Below are positions 31,572 through 40,717 of a DNA stretch of 64,000 nt, piece after piece; the stretch's first letter is position 1, and each line of letters opens with the position of its first letter. Under the pieces are notes generated by a model that did not search any database, was not told the origin of the DNA, and was given only the letters and a program-made list of their open reading frames with translations. The translations under genes were made by a program, and so were the position numbers. Origin of the DNA: CAIVVT01 sp963838205 (GTDB lineage: Bacteria; Acidobacteriota; Terriglobia; Bryobacterales; Bryobacteraceae); NCBI GenBank assembly GCA_963838205.1, contig CAWIQF010000006.1, forward strand, positions 1 to 64,000. Direction: 5' to 3'.

Positions 31572-31961
31572 ATGACGGGAGCACTAGTTGAGAAGGACGG
31601 GATCCAGGAGATCCTTGAGCATACGGCGGCCGAACTGGCTCAAGTATTGCGAGCGCGGGACGGCATCGCCATCGAGAAAAGCGCCGATCAAATGGATGAA
31701 GTTCAATACGCGTCGGAACGCGAACTGGCGATTCGAAACGCCGACCGGGAGTCCACGCTGCTGCGCCAGGTAAGAGCCGCGTTGCGGCGGATTCACGACG
31801 GCACCTTTGGCGTCTGCGTGGAGTGCGAATACGACATCAGCCCCAAGCGCCTGCTGGCCGTGCCCTGGGCGTCGCGGTGCATCGAGTGCCAGGACGCAGC
31901 CGATCGGGATCAGCAGGAGAATACGGGATCATTCAGCGAGACGATCGCAGATGCCGCCTGA
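31572..31961 (+). CDS. DksA/TraR-type zinc-finger protein
   Basis: A 129-aa cytoplasmic protein. A helical N-terminal half (residues 1-75) is followed by a C4 zinc finger: CVECEYDISPKRL...CIECQ. Proteins of this family bind in the secondary channel of RNA polymerase and adjust transcription with or without ppGpp. Its length is nearer DksA than the small TraR. The start has GGAGAGGA 7 nt before the ATG. The following glycosyltransferase gene begins about 100 nt downstream. Confidence 0.88.
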   Translation: MTGALVEKDGIQEILEHTAAELAQVLRARDGIAIEKSADQMDEVQYASERELAIRNADRESTLLRQVRAALRRIHDGTFGVCVECEYDISPKRLLAVPWASRCIECQDAADRDQQENTGSFSETIADAA

Positions 31962-32063
31962 TTGAGCGGTTGCGCGCCCAAGCGCATCGCTTGCTATCAC
32001 CGCCAGATACGCAGCCGGCTTTTCAAGAAAAGCCAAGCGCGGGGAGAAAGGTGGGGCCAGTTA

Positions 32064-34361
32064 GTGAAAACAGAATCCAGCGTTCGAACCATCGCGTTTC
32101 TAGGTAACTACCTGCCGCGCAAGTGCGGTATTGCGACGTTCACTTCCGACCTGCTGGGGGCTGTGGCCGCACGGCATCCGCAAAGCCGCTCCTTTGCGGT
32201 GGCGGTCAATGATATCGACGGTTGCTATCAGTACCCAGAGGTCGTCCGTTACGAGATTGAGGAGCAGGATGAGGGGTCTTACCGGCGCGCCGCCGACTTC
32301 CTGAACTCCAGCAATGTGGACACTGTCTCGGTGCAGCATGAATTCGGAATCTTCGGCGGACCGGCCGGTAGCCACCTATTGGCACTGCTCGGCGAATTGA
32401 AAGCGCCGGTAGTGACCACGCTGCACACCGTTTTGCGCACGCCGAACGCCGACCAACGGCGCGTGATGCAGGCGTTGGTCGCGCACTCAAGCCGGTTGGT
32501 GGTCATGGCGGAACGGGGACGCACGATTCTGCGAGAGGTGTACGATGCGCCGCCGGCCAAGATCGATCTCATTCCACACGGTATTCCCGACGTGCCATTC
32601 GTGGCCCCGGATTATTACAAGGATCAGTTTGGCGTGGGCGGGAGAAAGGTATTACTGACGTTCGGGTTGCTTTCGCCAAATAAGGGAATTGAACACGTAC
32701 TCAACGCTCTCCCGGAGATCGTGGCGGAGTTTCCCGACGTGGTCTACATCCTGCTGGGCGCCACGCACCCGCATGAGTTGCGCACGCGAGGCGAAGCCTA
32801 CCGACTCGGGTTAGAAGCTATCGTCAAAGAACACAAACTCGAGAAGCATGTGATCTTCCACAATCGATTTGTGGAGCTAAAGGAACTAACCGAGTTTATA
32901 GGTTCGGCGGACATCTATATTACTCCCTATCTGGATGAAGCGCAGAGTACGTCGGGTACCTTAGCTTACGCCTTTGGCGCGGGTAAAGCCGTGATCTCGA
33001 CGCCGTATTGGCATGCCGCCGAGTTATTGAGGGACGAGCGTGGCGTGCTGGTGCCGTTCGCGGACCCGCGGGCGATTGCGCGCGAGGCCGGCGGATTGCT
33101 GCGCGATAAAAATCGCCGCACCGCGATGAGCGACAACGCCTACCGGCTGGGCCGTGAAATGGTATGGAGCAACACGGCGGGTTTATACATGCGTTCGTTT
33201 GAAGCGGCGCGGCGGCAGGAATCCACGGCGCCCCGTAAATCCGTTGCAGCGAGAGAATCCGGCTATCGTCCGTATCAATCGCCGGAGTTCAATCTGGATC
33301 ATCTCTACCACATGACCGATGCGACGGGAATCTTCCAGCACGCGAGTTTCACTACACCGAATCCTGCGGAAGGCTATTGCACGGACGACAACGCCCGGGC
33401 CCTGATTCTGGCGGTGCTGCTGGAACAGTTGAAAGAAACGCCGCAGCGTATGCGGGCGCTCGCCGCAACCTACGCCGCGTTCCTGGACCAGGCATTCGAT
33501 TCGTCGAAGAGGCGATTCCACAATTTCCTCAGCAGTGACCGCTGCTGGCTGGACGAACAGGGGTCGGAAGATTGCCATGGCCGGGCGATTTGGGCGTTGG
33601 GCACGGCGGTAGGGCGGGCGCGGCATTGGAGTTTGCAGAGGATGGCCGACCAACTTTTCTCGCAAGCTCTGCCGGCGGTGACGGGCTTCACTTCGCCACG
33701 GGCCTGGGCATTCAGCCTGATCGGCATTGACGAATACCTGGGCCGGCGGAGAGGCGACCATCCAGCGAAGGATGTCCGCGCGGAACTCACCGGGCGATTG
33801 ATGGCCATCTTCGACCAGGTCGCCACGCCCGGCTGGAGCTGGTTTGAAGAGGGGTTGACTTATGACAACGCAAAGCTGGCGCACGCGCTGATTGTCAGCG
33901 GACGCGCCACCCGGCAGAGGACCGTGTACGAACGAGGGCTGCATGCGTTGCGCTGGCTGGTGGGCGTACAAACCTCGCGGCAGGGCCAACTGCGGCCCAT
34001 AGGAAGCAATGGATTCTATCGGCGTAACGGCGCACGCGCGGAGTTCGACCAGCAGCCGATCGAGGCGCAGACCACGGTTTCGGCGTGCCTGGAAGCATAC
34101 CGCGCCACGGCCGACCCATGGTGGTACGGACAGGCGCAACGGGCCTTCGACTGGTTCCTTGGCGGGAACGATCTGGGGCTGGAACTCTACGCCCGCCAGA
34201 GCGGCGGCTGCCGCGATGGGTTGCACGCGGACCGGGGCAACGAGAACCAGGGTGCGGAATCCACGCTGGCTTTTCTGCTGTCGCAGGCGGAAATGCGGCT
34301 CGTACAAAACACAGTGAAGTGGGTTCAAAAAAGCGGCATGGCAGCGGCGGCCGCCCAATGA
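32064..34361 (+). CDS. GT4 glycosyltransferase fused to a helical-toroid domain
   Basis: A two-domain protein of about 765 aa. Residues ~1-390 form a GT-B glycosyltransferase 4: FLGNYLPRKCGIATFTSDL at the N-terminus, TFGLLSPNKGIEHVLNALP and the acceptor-side DEAQSTSGTLAYAFGAGKAV. Residues ~410-765 begin HMTDATGIFQHASFTTPNP and continue with CTDDNARALI and NFLSSDRCWLDEQGSEDCHG, resembling an (alpha/alpha)6 toroid as in glycan lyases and hydrolases. Start GTG at 32064 is chosen because homology begins there. The stop overlaps the GH130 start (ATGA), so the two enzymes act on one glycan. Mannose is a guess from GH130 specificity. Confidence 0.85.
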   Translation: MKTESSVRTIAFLGNYLPRKCGIATFTSDLLGAVAARHPQSRSFAVAVNDIDGCYQYPEVVRYEIEEQDEGSYRRAADFLNSSNVDTVSVQHEFGIFGGPAGSHLLALLGELKAPVVTTLHTVLRTPNADQRRVMQALVAHSSRLVVMAERGRTILREVYDAPPAKIDLIPHGIPDVPFVAPDYYKDQFGVGGRKVLLTFGLLSPNKGIEHVLNALPEIVAEFPDVVYILLGATHPHELRTRGEAYRLGLEAIVKEHKLEKHVIFHNRFVELKELTEFIGSADIYITPYLDEAQSTSGTLAYAFGAGKAVISTPYWHAAELLRDERGVLVPFADPRAIAREAGGLLRDKNRRTAMSDNAYRLGREMVWSNTAGLYMRSFEAARRQESTAPRKSVAARESGYRPYQSPEFNLDHLYHMTDATGIFQHASFTTPNPAEGYCTDDNARALILAVLLEQLKETPQRMRALAATYAAFLDQAFDSSKRRFHNFLSSDRCWLDEQGSEDCHGRAIWALGTAVGRARHWSLQRMADQLFSQALPAVTGFTSPRAWAFSLIGIDEYLGRRRGDHPAKDVRAELTGRLMAIFDQVATPGWSWFEEGLTYDNAKLAHALIVSGRATRQRTVYERGLHALRWLVGVQTSRQGQLRPIGSNGFYRRNGARAEFDQQPIEAQTTVSACLEAYRATADPWWYGQAQRAFDWFLGGNDLGLELYARQSGGCRDGLHADRGNENQGAESTLAFLLSQAEMRLVQNTVKWVQKSGMAAAAAQ

Positions 34362-35815
34362 AACAAATCGACGTAAAGCGCAGCACCGTCACTCTGGACC
34401 CGGACCGCACGCATGTGCTGGCCCGGCCTTTTCGTCTCATGAGCGATCAACGCTCGGTTAAGATTGCGGCCCGGGTGATGGCGCTGCCCGAAGACAAAGT
34501 GCACACTCTTCTGGAGGCGGTGCGAGCCGAATTCGGCGACCGCCAGTTGAGGATTGACGAGTTCCTCCAACGCCGGTTTGACGAAGTGAGCCCGTATCTG
34601 CTGAATGGCCAGCAACTATCCCCGGAACGGAAGCTATTGCTGGGCGGATATTTCACGCATGAGTATTCGCTCGAAGCCGCGGCCTTGTTCAATCCCTCCA
34701 TGGTGCCGCACCCGGACCAGATGGGCGTTCCGCCGGGCTCACTGCGTTTCATCCTAAGCTTACGCGCCACGGCCGAGGGCCACGTTTCCTCGATCGCTTT
34801 TCGCAGCGGCGTGTTGGACGCCGGCAGCAACATCACAATGGACGTGCCCTCGCGCTATAGTCTCGAGCCCACGCAGGTGCCTAACTCGACGTTTGAAAAA
34901 ACATTGTTCGGGCGGAAGCTTCAGGAACTCCGCCTGCTGGGCGACTTCAACCGCGAGGTACTCCAAGGCCTGCCGGACGCATTCACGATGGAGGAACTGA
35001 GAGCCAGCATCGCGCGCGCCTCGAAACAGCTTCCGCAGCTTGAGCAAGAGACGACCAAGAGCATCGCCCGGGAGACGCTCATGCTGGCGAGTTCCAATTA
35101 CGAAGTGCAGTTCAAAGCAGAGACGCAGTTATCCGAGAGGGTGTTATTTCCGGTTACTCCTTCACAGAGCAACGGGATCGAGGACGCGCGCCTTGTGCTC
35201 TTCCACGAGGACGACGGCACGCGAACCTACTATGCGACCTATACCGCATATGACGGTAAGATGATCCTGCCCCAATTGCTTGAGACGTTCGATTTTTTGC
35301 GCTTCAAATTCATCACATTGAACGGTCCGGCGGTGGAGAACAAAGGCATGGCGCTGTTCCCCCGGAAGATCAAAGGACTGTACGCGATGCTGGGCCGGCA
35401 GGACGCCGAGAATATCTACGTGATGTTTTCCGATCATCTGCATTTCTGGCATACCATGCAGCTCATTCTGGAGCCTGCGTTTCCTTGGGAATTTATCCAG
35501 TTGGGCAACTGCGGCTCGCCGATCGAAACCGACGCTGGGTGGCTGGTCATCAGTCATGGTGTGGGGCCGATGCGAAGGTACTGCATCAGCGCTTTTCTGC
35601 TCGATCGGGACGACCCGACAAAGGTTCTGGGGCGCCTTCCGGAGCCCCTGATTAAACCCAATATCGACGAGCGCGACGGTTACGTGCCCAATGTCGTTTA
35701 CTCGTGCGGCAGCCTGGTGCATGGCGGGCAACTGGTCATTCCCTACGGCATATCCGACTACGCGACGACGTTCGCGACGTTGCCGCTGAACCAGGTGCTG
35801 GCAGCGATGCAATAG
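34358..35815 (+). CDS. GH130 family glycoside phosphorylase/hydrolase
   Basis: A 485-aa cytoplasmic enzyme. GH130 landmarks appear in order: NGIEDARLVLF (family EDxR with the catalytic Asp), NKGMALFPRKIKGLYAMLGR, GNCGSPIETDAGWLVISHGV and LPEPLIKP. GH130 members reversibly phosphorolyse beta-mannosides such as beta-1,2- or beta-1,4-mannobiose, with some hydrolases. About 190 extra N-terminal residues, helical at first, precede the propeller and are atypical of short members. The ATG overlaps the GT4-fusion stop by 4 nt. Together they suggest synthesis and turnover of a beta-mannan-like or storage oligosaccharide (inference). Confidence 0.88.
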   Translation: MKQIDVKRSTVTLDPDRTHVLARPFRLMSDQRSVKIAARVMALPEDKVHTLLEAVRAEFGDRQLRIDEFLQRRFDEVSPYLLNGQQLSPERKLLLGGYFTHEYSLEAAALFNPSMVPHPDQMGVPPGSLRFILSLRATAEGHVSSIAFRSGVLDAGSNITMDVPSRYSLEPTQVPNSTFEKTLFGRKLQELRLLGDFNREVLQGLPDAFTMEELRASIARASKQLPQLEQETTKSIARETLMLASSNYEVQFKAETQLSERVLFPVTPSQSNGIEDARLVLFHEDDGTRTYYATYTAYDGKMILPQLLETFDFLRFKFITLNGPAVENKGMALFPRKIKGLYAMLGRQDAENIYVMFSDHLHFWHTMQLILEPAFPWEFIQLGNCGSPIETDAGWLVISHGVGPMRRYCISAFLLDRDDPTKVLGRLPEPLIKPNIDERDGYVPNVVYSCGSLVHGGQLVIPYGISDYATTFATLPLNQVLAAMQ

Positions 35816-36136
35816 TACGGTCACGAGGCCGAAAAGCGCGCGCCGCGGGCGAACATGCGACCAGTGCATAGTGTCCGTCGTGCCAAGTCGTGGGATTGCG
35901 CGGAGCAAAACGTGCACTCTTGTGACCAAAGCTGCATTGATAGACGCCGTTTCACACTATCGTTACCACCAACAGCCGTTCGCAGTTGCCCTGGTCTCCG
36001 CTCAACGACCTTTGCCTGCAAGGTTGACGTAAAGTTTGTTGCTCAAAAGGCCGGGATGGACCCACGCGTGCAGTAAGAGATGATGTCGCCCACGAGCCCC
36101 TTAGGGGTTCATTAGGTTGAACCGAAGAGGTCAATT
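35816..36136. other. Intergenic region upstream of the SYLF gene
   Basis: A 321-nt region without a coding candidate. A short palindrome AGCCCCTTAGGGGTT lies at 36095-36109, 28 nt before the SYLF start. It could be a protein-binding site or a weak hairpin; no T-run follows. Confidence 0.35.
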
Positions 36137-36832
36137 ATGAGAATGATTCTAGTGGCTGCTCTGGCGGTTGCGCCCTTGATGGCCAATGACAACGACTCTG
36201 TGAAGCGCCTGGACGAATCCGCCACAGTGTTTTCGGAGATTATGGCAACGCCGGACCGGGGCATCCCACAAGATCTGCTGGAAAACGCCCGCTGCATCGT
36301 AATCGTCCCTTCGCTTAAGACGGCTGCGTTCGTATTTGGCGCCAAGTATGGGAAAGGATATGTATCCTGCCGCACCAAGGGCGGCGCCGGCTGGTCCGCG
36401 CCGGCCACGGTTCGCATCGAGGGAGGCAGCGTAGGCTTCCAGATCGGCGGATCGGAAACGGACTTGATCATGTTAGTGAAAAACGAGCGGGGTATGGAGA
36501 AACTGCTGGCCGACAAGTTCACCCTGGGCGGGGAAGCCTCAGTGGCGGCCGGGCCAGTGGGACGCACGGCGACAGCTCAAACCGATGCTCAATTGAACGC
36601 TGAGATTCTCTCCTGGTCGCGATCGCAGGGACTGTTTGCCGGCGTCGCACTTGAAGGAGCCACGCTGCGGCAGGATCTCGACGACAATGCGCAGATCTAC
36701 GGCGAGAGGCTTACCAACCGGCAGATTCTAACCACGCATGTGCTTACGACTCAGGCGGGGGCGAGACTGATTGGCATGCTCGACAAGTACTCCGTGCGTG
36801 AGCACGTGCCAACGACTGCCGCCAGCAATTAG
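36137..36832 (+). CDS. SYLF-domain lipid-binding protein
   Basis: A 231-aa exported protein. A short signal peptide ends near MANDN. The SYLF/Ysc84 domain spans about residues 30-205, with ENARCIVIVPSLKTAAFVFG, GKGYVSCR, IEGGSVGFQIGGSETDLIMLV and the late SRSQGLFAGVALEGATL. The domain binds phosphoinositides and other lipids in eukaryotes; bacterial roles are unclear but envelope association is likely. A GAGG site lies 6 nt before the ATG. The OmpA protein follows 30 nt later in the same direction. Confidence 0.9.
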   Translation: MRMILVAALAVAPLMANDNDSVKRLDESATVFSEIMATPDRGIPQDLLENARCIVIVPSLKTAAFVFGAKYGKGYVSCRTKGGAGWSAPATVRIEGGSVGFQIGGSETDLIMLVKNERGMEKLLADKFTLGGEASVAAGPVGRTATAQTDAQLNAEILSWSRSQGLFAGVALEGATLRQDLDDNAQIYGERLTNRQILTTHVLTTQAGARLIGMLDKYSVREHVPTTAASN

Positions 36833-36862
36833 TCTGGCGACGAGGAAAGGAATAGGACCCAA

Positions 36863-38605
36863 TTGAAACTCATCGGCGCATGCCTAATTCTGTGTGGAGT
36901 TCTATCGGCCCAGACGCCGCAGGCTCAGAGCGATCCTGCGGCCGGGCTGGTCGCCGGCGTGACGCCTATTTATCGCGTCACCGTCGTGGCTCGGACCACG
37001 AAGGCGATTAACTACAATCACCGCAGCGGGTCCACGGAAATCGGCTTCCGGGGGACGCTGCTTATGCCTGAGGCGCGCGGCGAGGCCAAGGTGGAGAGCA
37101 AGCAAGGCGTGATCAAGATCGACGCACGCATGGAACGGCTGGATCCTGCCACCAGGTTTGGTCCCGAGTATTTGACCTATGTGATGTGGGCCATCACGCC
37201 CGAGGGCCGCGCCACCAATGTTGGCGAAGTGCTGTTGAATGGAGACAAGACCAAGCTGGATGCTACAACGGAGCTGCAGTCATTCGGTTTGATAGTCACC
37301 GCTGAACCCTATTTCGCTGTAACTCAACCCAGCGACGTCGTGGTGATGGAGAATTTCATCCGAAAGAACACGGTCGGAACGATCGAAGAGGTTGACGCAA
37401 AGTACGAACTGTTGCAGCGCGGCCAGTACACCTTGAATGTGAACCCTGCCGACATCCAGCCCGTGCGGCTGGACACGAAAGTGCCATTGGAGCTCTACGA
37501 GGCGCGCAACGCCGTCCAGATTGCACGCTGGACCGGCGCTCAGAGGTACGCCCCTGAGACATTCCAAAAGGCAGTCGATGGCCTCGCGAATGCCGAGGGC
37601 TATCTGAGTGGCAAGGCGGGCAGGAAGCCCAATGGCACGGTGGCGCGCGAGGCCGTCCAGATGGCCGAAGATGCCCGCATCATCACAGTCCGGAAGATCG
37701 ATGAGGAGCGGTTGGCCAACGAGCGCCAGGCGGGGGCGGATCGCGAGGCGCGCGCCGAGAGCGCGCGGGCCGCGGCACAAGCCGACGCCGCACTGGTTGC
37801 GCGGGATGCGGAGGCGGCGCGGGTGGCCGCGCAAGTGGAAGCGGACCGCGTGAAGCGGGACCACGCCGCGCAGTTGGCGGCGGCGCAGAATGATGCCGTT
37901 CGCGCCAAGCGTGACAGCGATGCACAAATCGCCGCCGCGCAGAGCGAGGCCGATCGCCTGAGGCTGGAAAACGCCGCGAAGTTGGCGGCGGCTCAGAGCG
38001 ATGCGGATCGCGCCAAGCGTGACAGCGATGCACAAATCGCCGCCGCGCAAAGCGAGGCCAATCGTCTGAAGCAGGAGAACGATGCGCAGAGGGCGGCCTC
38101 GCAGGCCGAACTCGATCGCGCGGCCAAGGCGAAGACGCAGGCGGAGTTGGAGAAGGCGGAGTTGCGGACCCAGTTGCTGGCGCAGTTCAACGCCATTCTT
38201 CAGACCCACGACACAGCGCGTGGTTTGATCGTGAACATGTCCGATGTCCTGTTCGACACCGCCAAGTACTCGCTGCGGCCTCTGGCGCGCGAGAAACTGG
38301 CCAAGGTGGCTGGTATCGTCTCCGGGTATCCGGGGCTGCGGTTGGATGTGGAAGGCCACACTGACAGCGTGGGCGGCGACGATTACAATCAGCGCCTCTC
38401 AGAGCGACGAGGCGATGCGGTGCGCGACTATCTGACACAGCAGGGAGTGGCAACCACTTCGGTCACGGCGAAGGGCTTCGGCAAAACTCAGCCGGTTGCA
38501 TCCAATGACACGGCGCAGGGCCGGCAGCAGAACCGGCGGGTTGAGCTGGTGATTTCCGGCGAGGTAATTGGCACGGCGATCGGCACGCCGATCGCAGCCC
38601 GGTAA
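36863..38605 (+). CDS. OmpA-family protein with coiled-coil repeats
   Basis: A 580-aa exported protein starting at TTG. Residues 1-16 are a signal peptide; a beta-rich N-terminal domain spans about 30-210. A long Ala/Asp/Arg/Gln coiled coil (about 280-440) contains two near-identical 36-residue repeats. The C-terminal 110 residues are an OmpA peptidoglycan-binding domain: VLFDTAKYSLRP, DVEGHTDSVGGDDYNQ and LSERRGDAVRDYL. It would bridge the outer membrane or periplasm to the wall. The TTG start has GAGGAAAGGA upstream. It is the second gene of a SYLF-OmpA pair. Confidence 0.88.
   Translation: MKLIGACLILCGVLSAQTPQAQSDPAAGLVAGVTPIYRVTVVARTTKAINYNHRSGSTEIGFRGTLLMPEARGEAKVESKQGVIKIDARMERLDPATRFGPEYLTYVMWAITPEGRATNVGEVLLNGDKTKLDATTELQSFGLIVTAEPYFAVTQPSDVVVMENFIRKNTVGTIEEVDAKYELLQRGQYTLNVNPADIQPVRLDTKVPLELYEARNAVQIARWTGAQRYAPETFQKAVDGLANAEGYLSGKAGRKPNGTVAREAVQMAEDARIITVRKIDEERLANERQAGADREARAESARAAAQADAALVARDAEAARVAAQVEADRVKRDHAAQLAAAQNDAVRAKRDSDAQIAAAQSEADRLRLENAAKLAAAQSDADRAKRDSDAQIAAAQSEANRLKQENDAQRAASQAELDRAAKAKTQAELEKAELRTQLLAQFNAILQTHDTARGLIVNMSDVLFDTAKYSLRPLAREKLAKVAGIVSGYPGLRLDVEGHTDSVGGDDYNQRLSERRGDAVRDYLTQQGVATTSVTAKGFGKTQPVASNDTAQGRQQNRRVELVISGEVIGTAIGTPIAAR
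37891..38062 (+). repeat. 108-nt direct repeat in the coiled coil
   Basis: The 41-nt block that opens CGCGCCAAGCGTGACAGCGA occurs at 37901 and again at 38009, almost unchanged, a spacing of 108 nt (36 codons). Near-identity at the nucleotide level shows a recent internal duplication of the coiled-coil segment rather than only conserved residues. Confidence 0.8.
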
Positions 38606-39118
38606 GCGGAGTGTGACTGCGTTTCGATGAACCAGTGGGGCCGGCAGCTTGCTGTCTGGCCCTACTGCCAGTTTGAGTTTGGGGTAGCCGGAGGGATTGA
38701 AAAGAACCGGAGCCCGGACGGTCCGGGAGCGGACTTCGGTTCGGAAAGATCCTGACGATCGGATGTTGTTGGGCCTGGGAATCCCAGTGCCTGACACAGG
38801 TGGAATGGATGTTTGCGATCAACGCGATTGGTACCATTTGCAACCGCATCTCCCGGACCGAGGGGCAGCTGGATCATCAGAGCCTCGGATATGACGTGAA
38901 GTGACTATCCGCCGGCGGCGCTCTGCGCGATGCGGTGGGCGCACAGGTGTTGGCAGACGCGGCACGAGGTGCGCCGAAGCGGGTCGATACATAGAATGGA
39001 AAGGTCTGGTTTTGCCGTCGGGTGGTCGAATCTGGTAACCTAAACGCGTTCGGAGACGTGTATTCGTTTAGCCTGGATGGTCCCGGCGGTATCACACGTT
39101 GGCCTGCGCACTTCAGAT
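38606..39118. other. Intergenic region with inverted repeat before efflux operon
   Basis: 513 nt without a supported gene. An inverted repeat CTAAACG (39040-39046) / CGTTTAG (39065-39071) with an 18-nt spacer lies 48 nt before the small leader gene of the RND operon. It could be an operator for a metal-responsive regulator or an attenuator hairpin. No regulator gene is adjacent. Confidence 0.3.
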
Positions 39119-39412
39119 ATGAATGGCCCAACAGCAGCATCGCTCGCGCGGCGGGTTCTGCCCGTCCTGCTGCTGTGCCTCATGTTCTGGGTACAGGCCG
39201 CCGCCGCGTCGTCACCAGAGCACCAGCGCCATCACTTCGCCGACCCGGGTTGTGTGCTGTGCATTGCAGGCCCGTTGCAGTTTGTGCGAAGCGAGCCGCC
39301 GGCGCTGATCGCGCCAGTCGCCGTGATCGACTGGATCGCCCCAACGGCCAGACCTGAACCCACACAGAGCCTTCTCTTCTCGACCCGTTCCTCTCGCGCT
39401 CCTCCCGCCTAG
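39119..39412 (+). CDS. Small exported His/Cys protein preceding an RND efflux operon
   Basis: A 97-aa protein with a signal peptide (VLPVLLLCLMFWVQAAAAS) and a short mature part containing HQRHHFADPGCVLC, a plausible metal-binding cluster of His and Cys. The remainder is Pro/Ala-rich. It resembles small DUF2946-like proteins next to copper or heavy-metal exporters. The ATG at 39119 is chosen by the position of the signal peptide. The adaptor gene follows 94 nt later. Expression is not proven. Confidence 0.55.
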   Translation: MNGPTAASLARRVLPVLLLCLMFWVQAAAASSPEHQRHHFADPGCVLCIAGPLQFVRSEPPALIAPVAVIDWIAPTARPEPTQSLLFSTRSSRAPPA

Positions 39413-39506
39413 TTTCTCCTCGTCAGCTAGGCCGTGGCAGACCCAGTGGTGCGCCCCGGCGCGACGGAAACTTCAGTGGCGGGAATACATAGAGAGGTTC
39501 TTCATC

Positions 39507-40706
39507 ATGCTCGCGGCATTGTTCCGCTCGCGGATCCGGCTGCTTTGTCAGCCGCTATGGGTCGGTATTGCTCTCCTGGCAGCGGCCTGTTTCCAGGGAG
39601 GCTGCACGCATCCCAATCCGGATCAGGCCGAAGGCAAGTCCGCCGCGGCGGCGCCTGCCACAGAGCCCGGACTGTTCAAGGTGGCGCCAGACCAACTCGC
39701 ACACCTGAAGATTGCCAAAGTCGCGAAAACCTCCTGGCCTGTGGCCATTCGCACGACCGGGACGGTGGACTGGGACGCCGACCACACTACGCAGGCGATC
39801 ACGCAGGTGAATGGTCCGATCTCGCGCATCCTGGTCGATTTCGGCGCGCAAGTGTCGAAGGATCAGCCGCTGCTTTACGTTTCCAGTCCGGACGTGGCCG
39901 CGGCCATGTCCGCGTATCGCAAGGCGCGCAACCGGGAAGTCCTGAACAAACGGATTGTGGACCGCATGAAAGACCTGCTGGAGCGGGGCTCGGTGGCGCA
40001 GAAGGACTACGAGAGCGCCGAGGCGGATTTCAACGACGCCTTGACCGACGTCCAGAGCAGCTTGCAAGTGCTCAAGATCTTTGGCATCACCGCGACCGAA
40101 ATCGAGCAGGCGGAACGCCAGGGCACCTCGATCAGCACGGAGCTGGCGGTGCGCTCGCCGATCGCCGGCACGATCGTGCAGAAGCTGGTTTCGCCCGGCA
40201 TGGTCATCCAGGCGGGCTCCACCGTCTGCTTCATGATCAGCGCGGTGAGCGAGGTCTGGGTGCAGGGCCACATCTTCGACCGCGACCTGCCCAGCGTGCG
40301 CGTCGGGGATCCGGTGGAACTGACGAACCCCTCGTTCGACGGCGTCCGGCACGGCAAGGTAGCCTACATCGGAGCCTTTGTGGATCCGGCGACGCGCACA
40401 ACGCCGGTTCGCATCGTCACCGACAACCCGCGCGGCATTCTCAAGAAAGACATGTTCGTTGAAGCGGTGATCCACACCAGCACACGCAGCAACATTCTGG
40501 TCGTGCCTCTTTCAGCCGTGCTGAGAGACGACAACAATGAGCCGCTGGTTTATGTGCAGGCACGGCCCGGCGAGTTCGCCCAACGTCCAGTGCGGATCGG
40601 GGCCGAGCAGAGCGGCTTCGTGGCTGTCGCCTCGGGTCTGAACGAAGGCGAGGAGATCGTCACCGACGGCAGCCTCTTTCTTCAATTCGCGAACAGGATG
40701 CAGTAA
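39507..40706 (+). CDS. RND efflux periplasmic adaptor lipoprotein (CzcB/CusB type)
   Basis: A 399-aa membrane-fusion protein. Its lipobox is QGGC near residue 33. A first beta-barrel strand region (FKVAPDQLAHLKIAKV) and the lipoyl half-motifs (GPISRILVDFGAQVSKDQPLLYV...SPIAGTIVQKLVSPGMVIQAG) flank an alpha-hairpin (about 130-205). The C-terminal part with VPLSAVLRDDNNEPLVYVQ matches the CzcB/CusB branch. It joins the inner-membrane pump to the TolC-like channel encoded downstream. Start is 11 residues before the first helix. Confidence 0.92.
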   Translation: MLAALFRSRIRLLCQPLWVGIALLAAACFQGGCTHPNPDQAEGKSAAAAPATEPGLFKVAPDQLAHLKIAKVAKTSWPVAIRTTGTVDWDADHTTQAITQVNGPISRILVDFGAQVSKDQPLLYVSSPDVAAAMSAYRKARNREVLNKRIVDRMKDLLERGSVAQKDYESAEADFNDALTDVQSSLQVLKIFGITATEIEQAERQGTSISTELAVRSPIAGTIVQKLVSPGMVIQAGSTVCFMISAVSEVWVQGHIFDRDLPSVRVGDPVELTNPSFDGVRHGKVAYIGAFVDPATRTTPVRIVTDNPRGILKKDMFVEAVIHTSTRSNILVVPLSAVLRDDNNEPLVYVQARPGEFAQRPVRIGAEQSGFVAVASGLNEGEEIVTDGSLFLQFANRMQ

Positions 40707-40717
40707 GGCCGGATAAT

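Noticed and set aside
37280..38359. 359-codon minus-strand frame opposite the OmpA gene
   Set aside because: It is antisense to a clear coiled-coil and OmpA domain; the apparent repeats only mirror the coding repeats.
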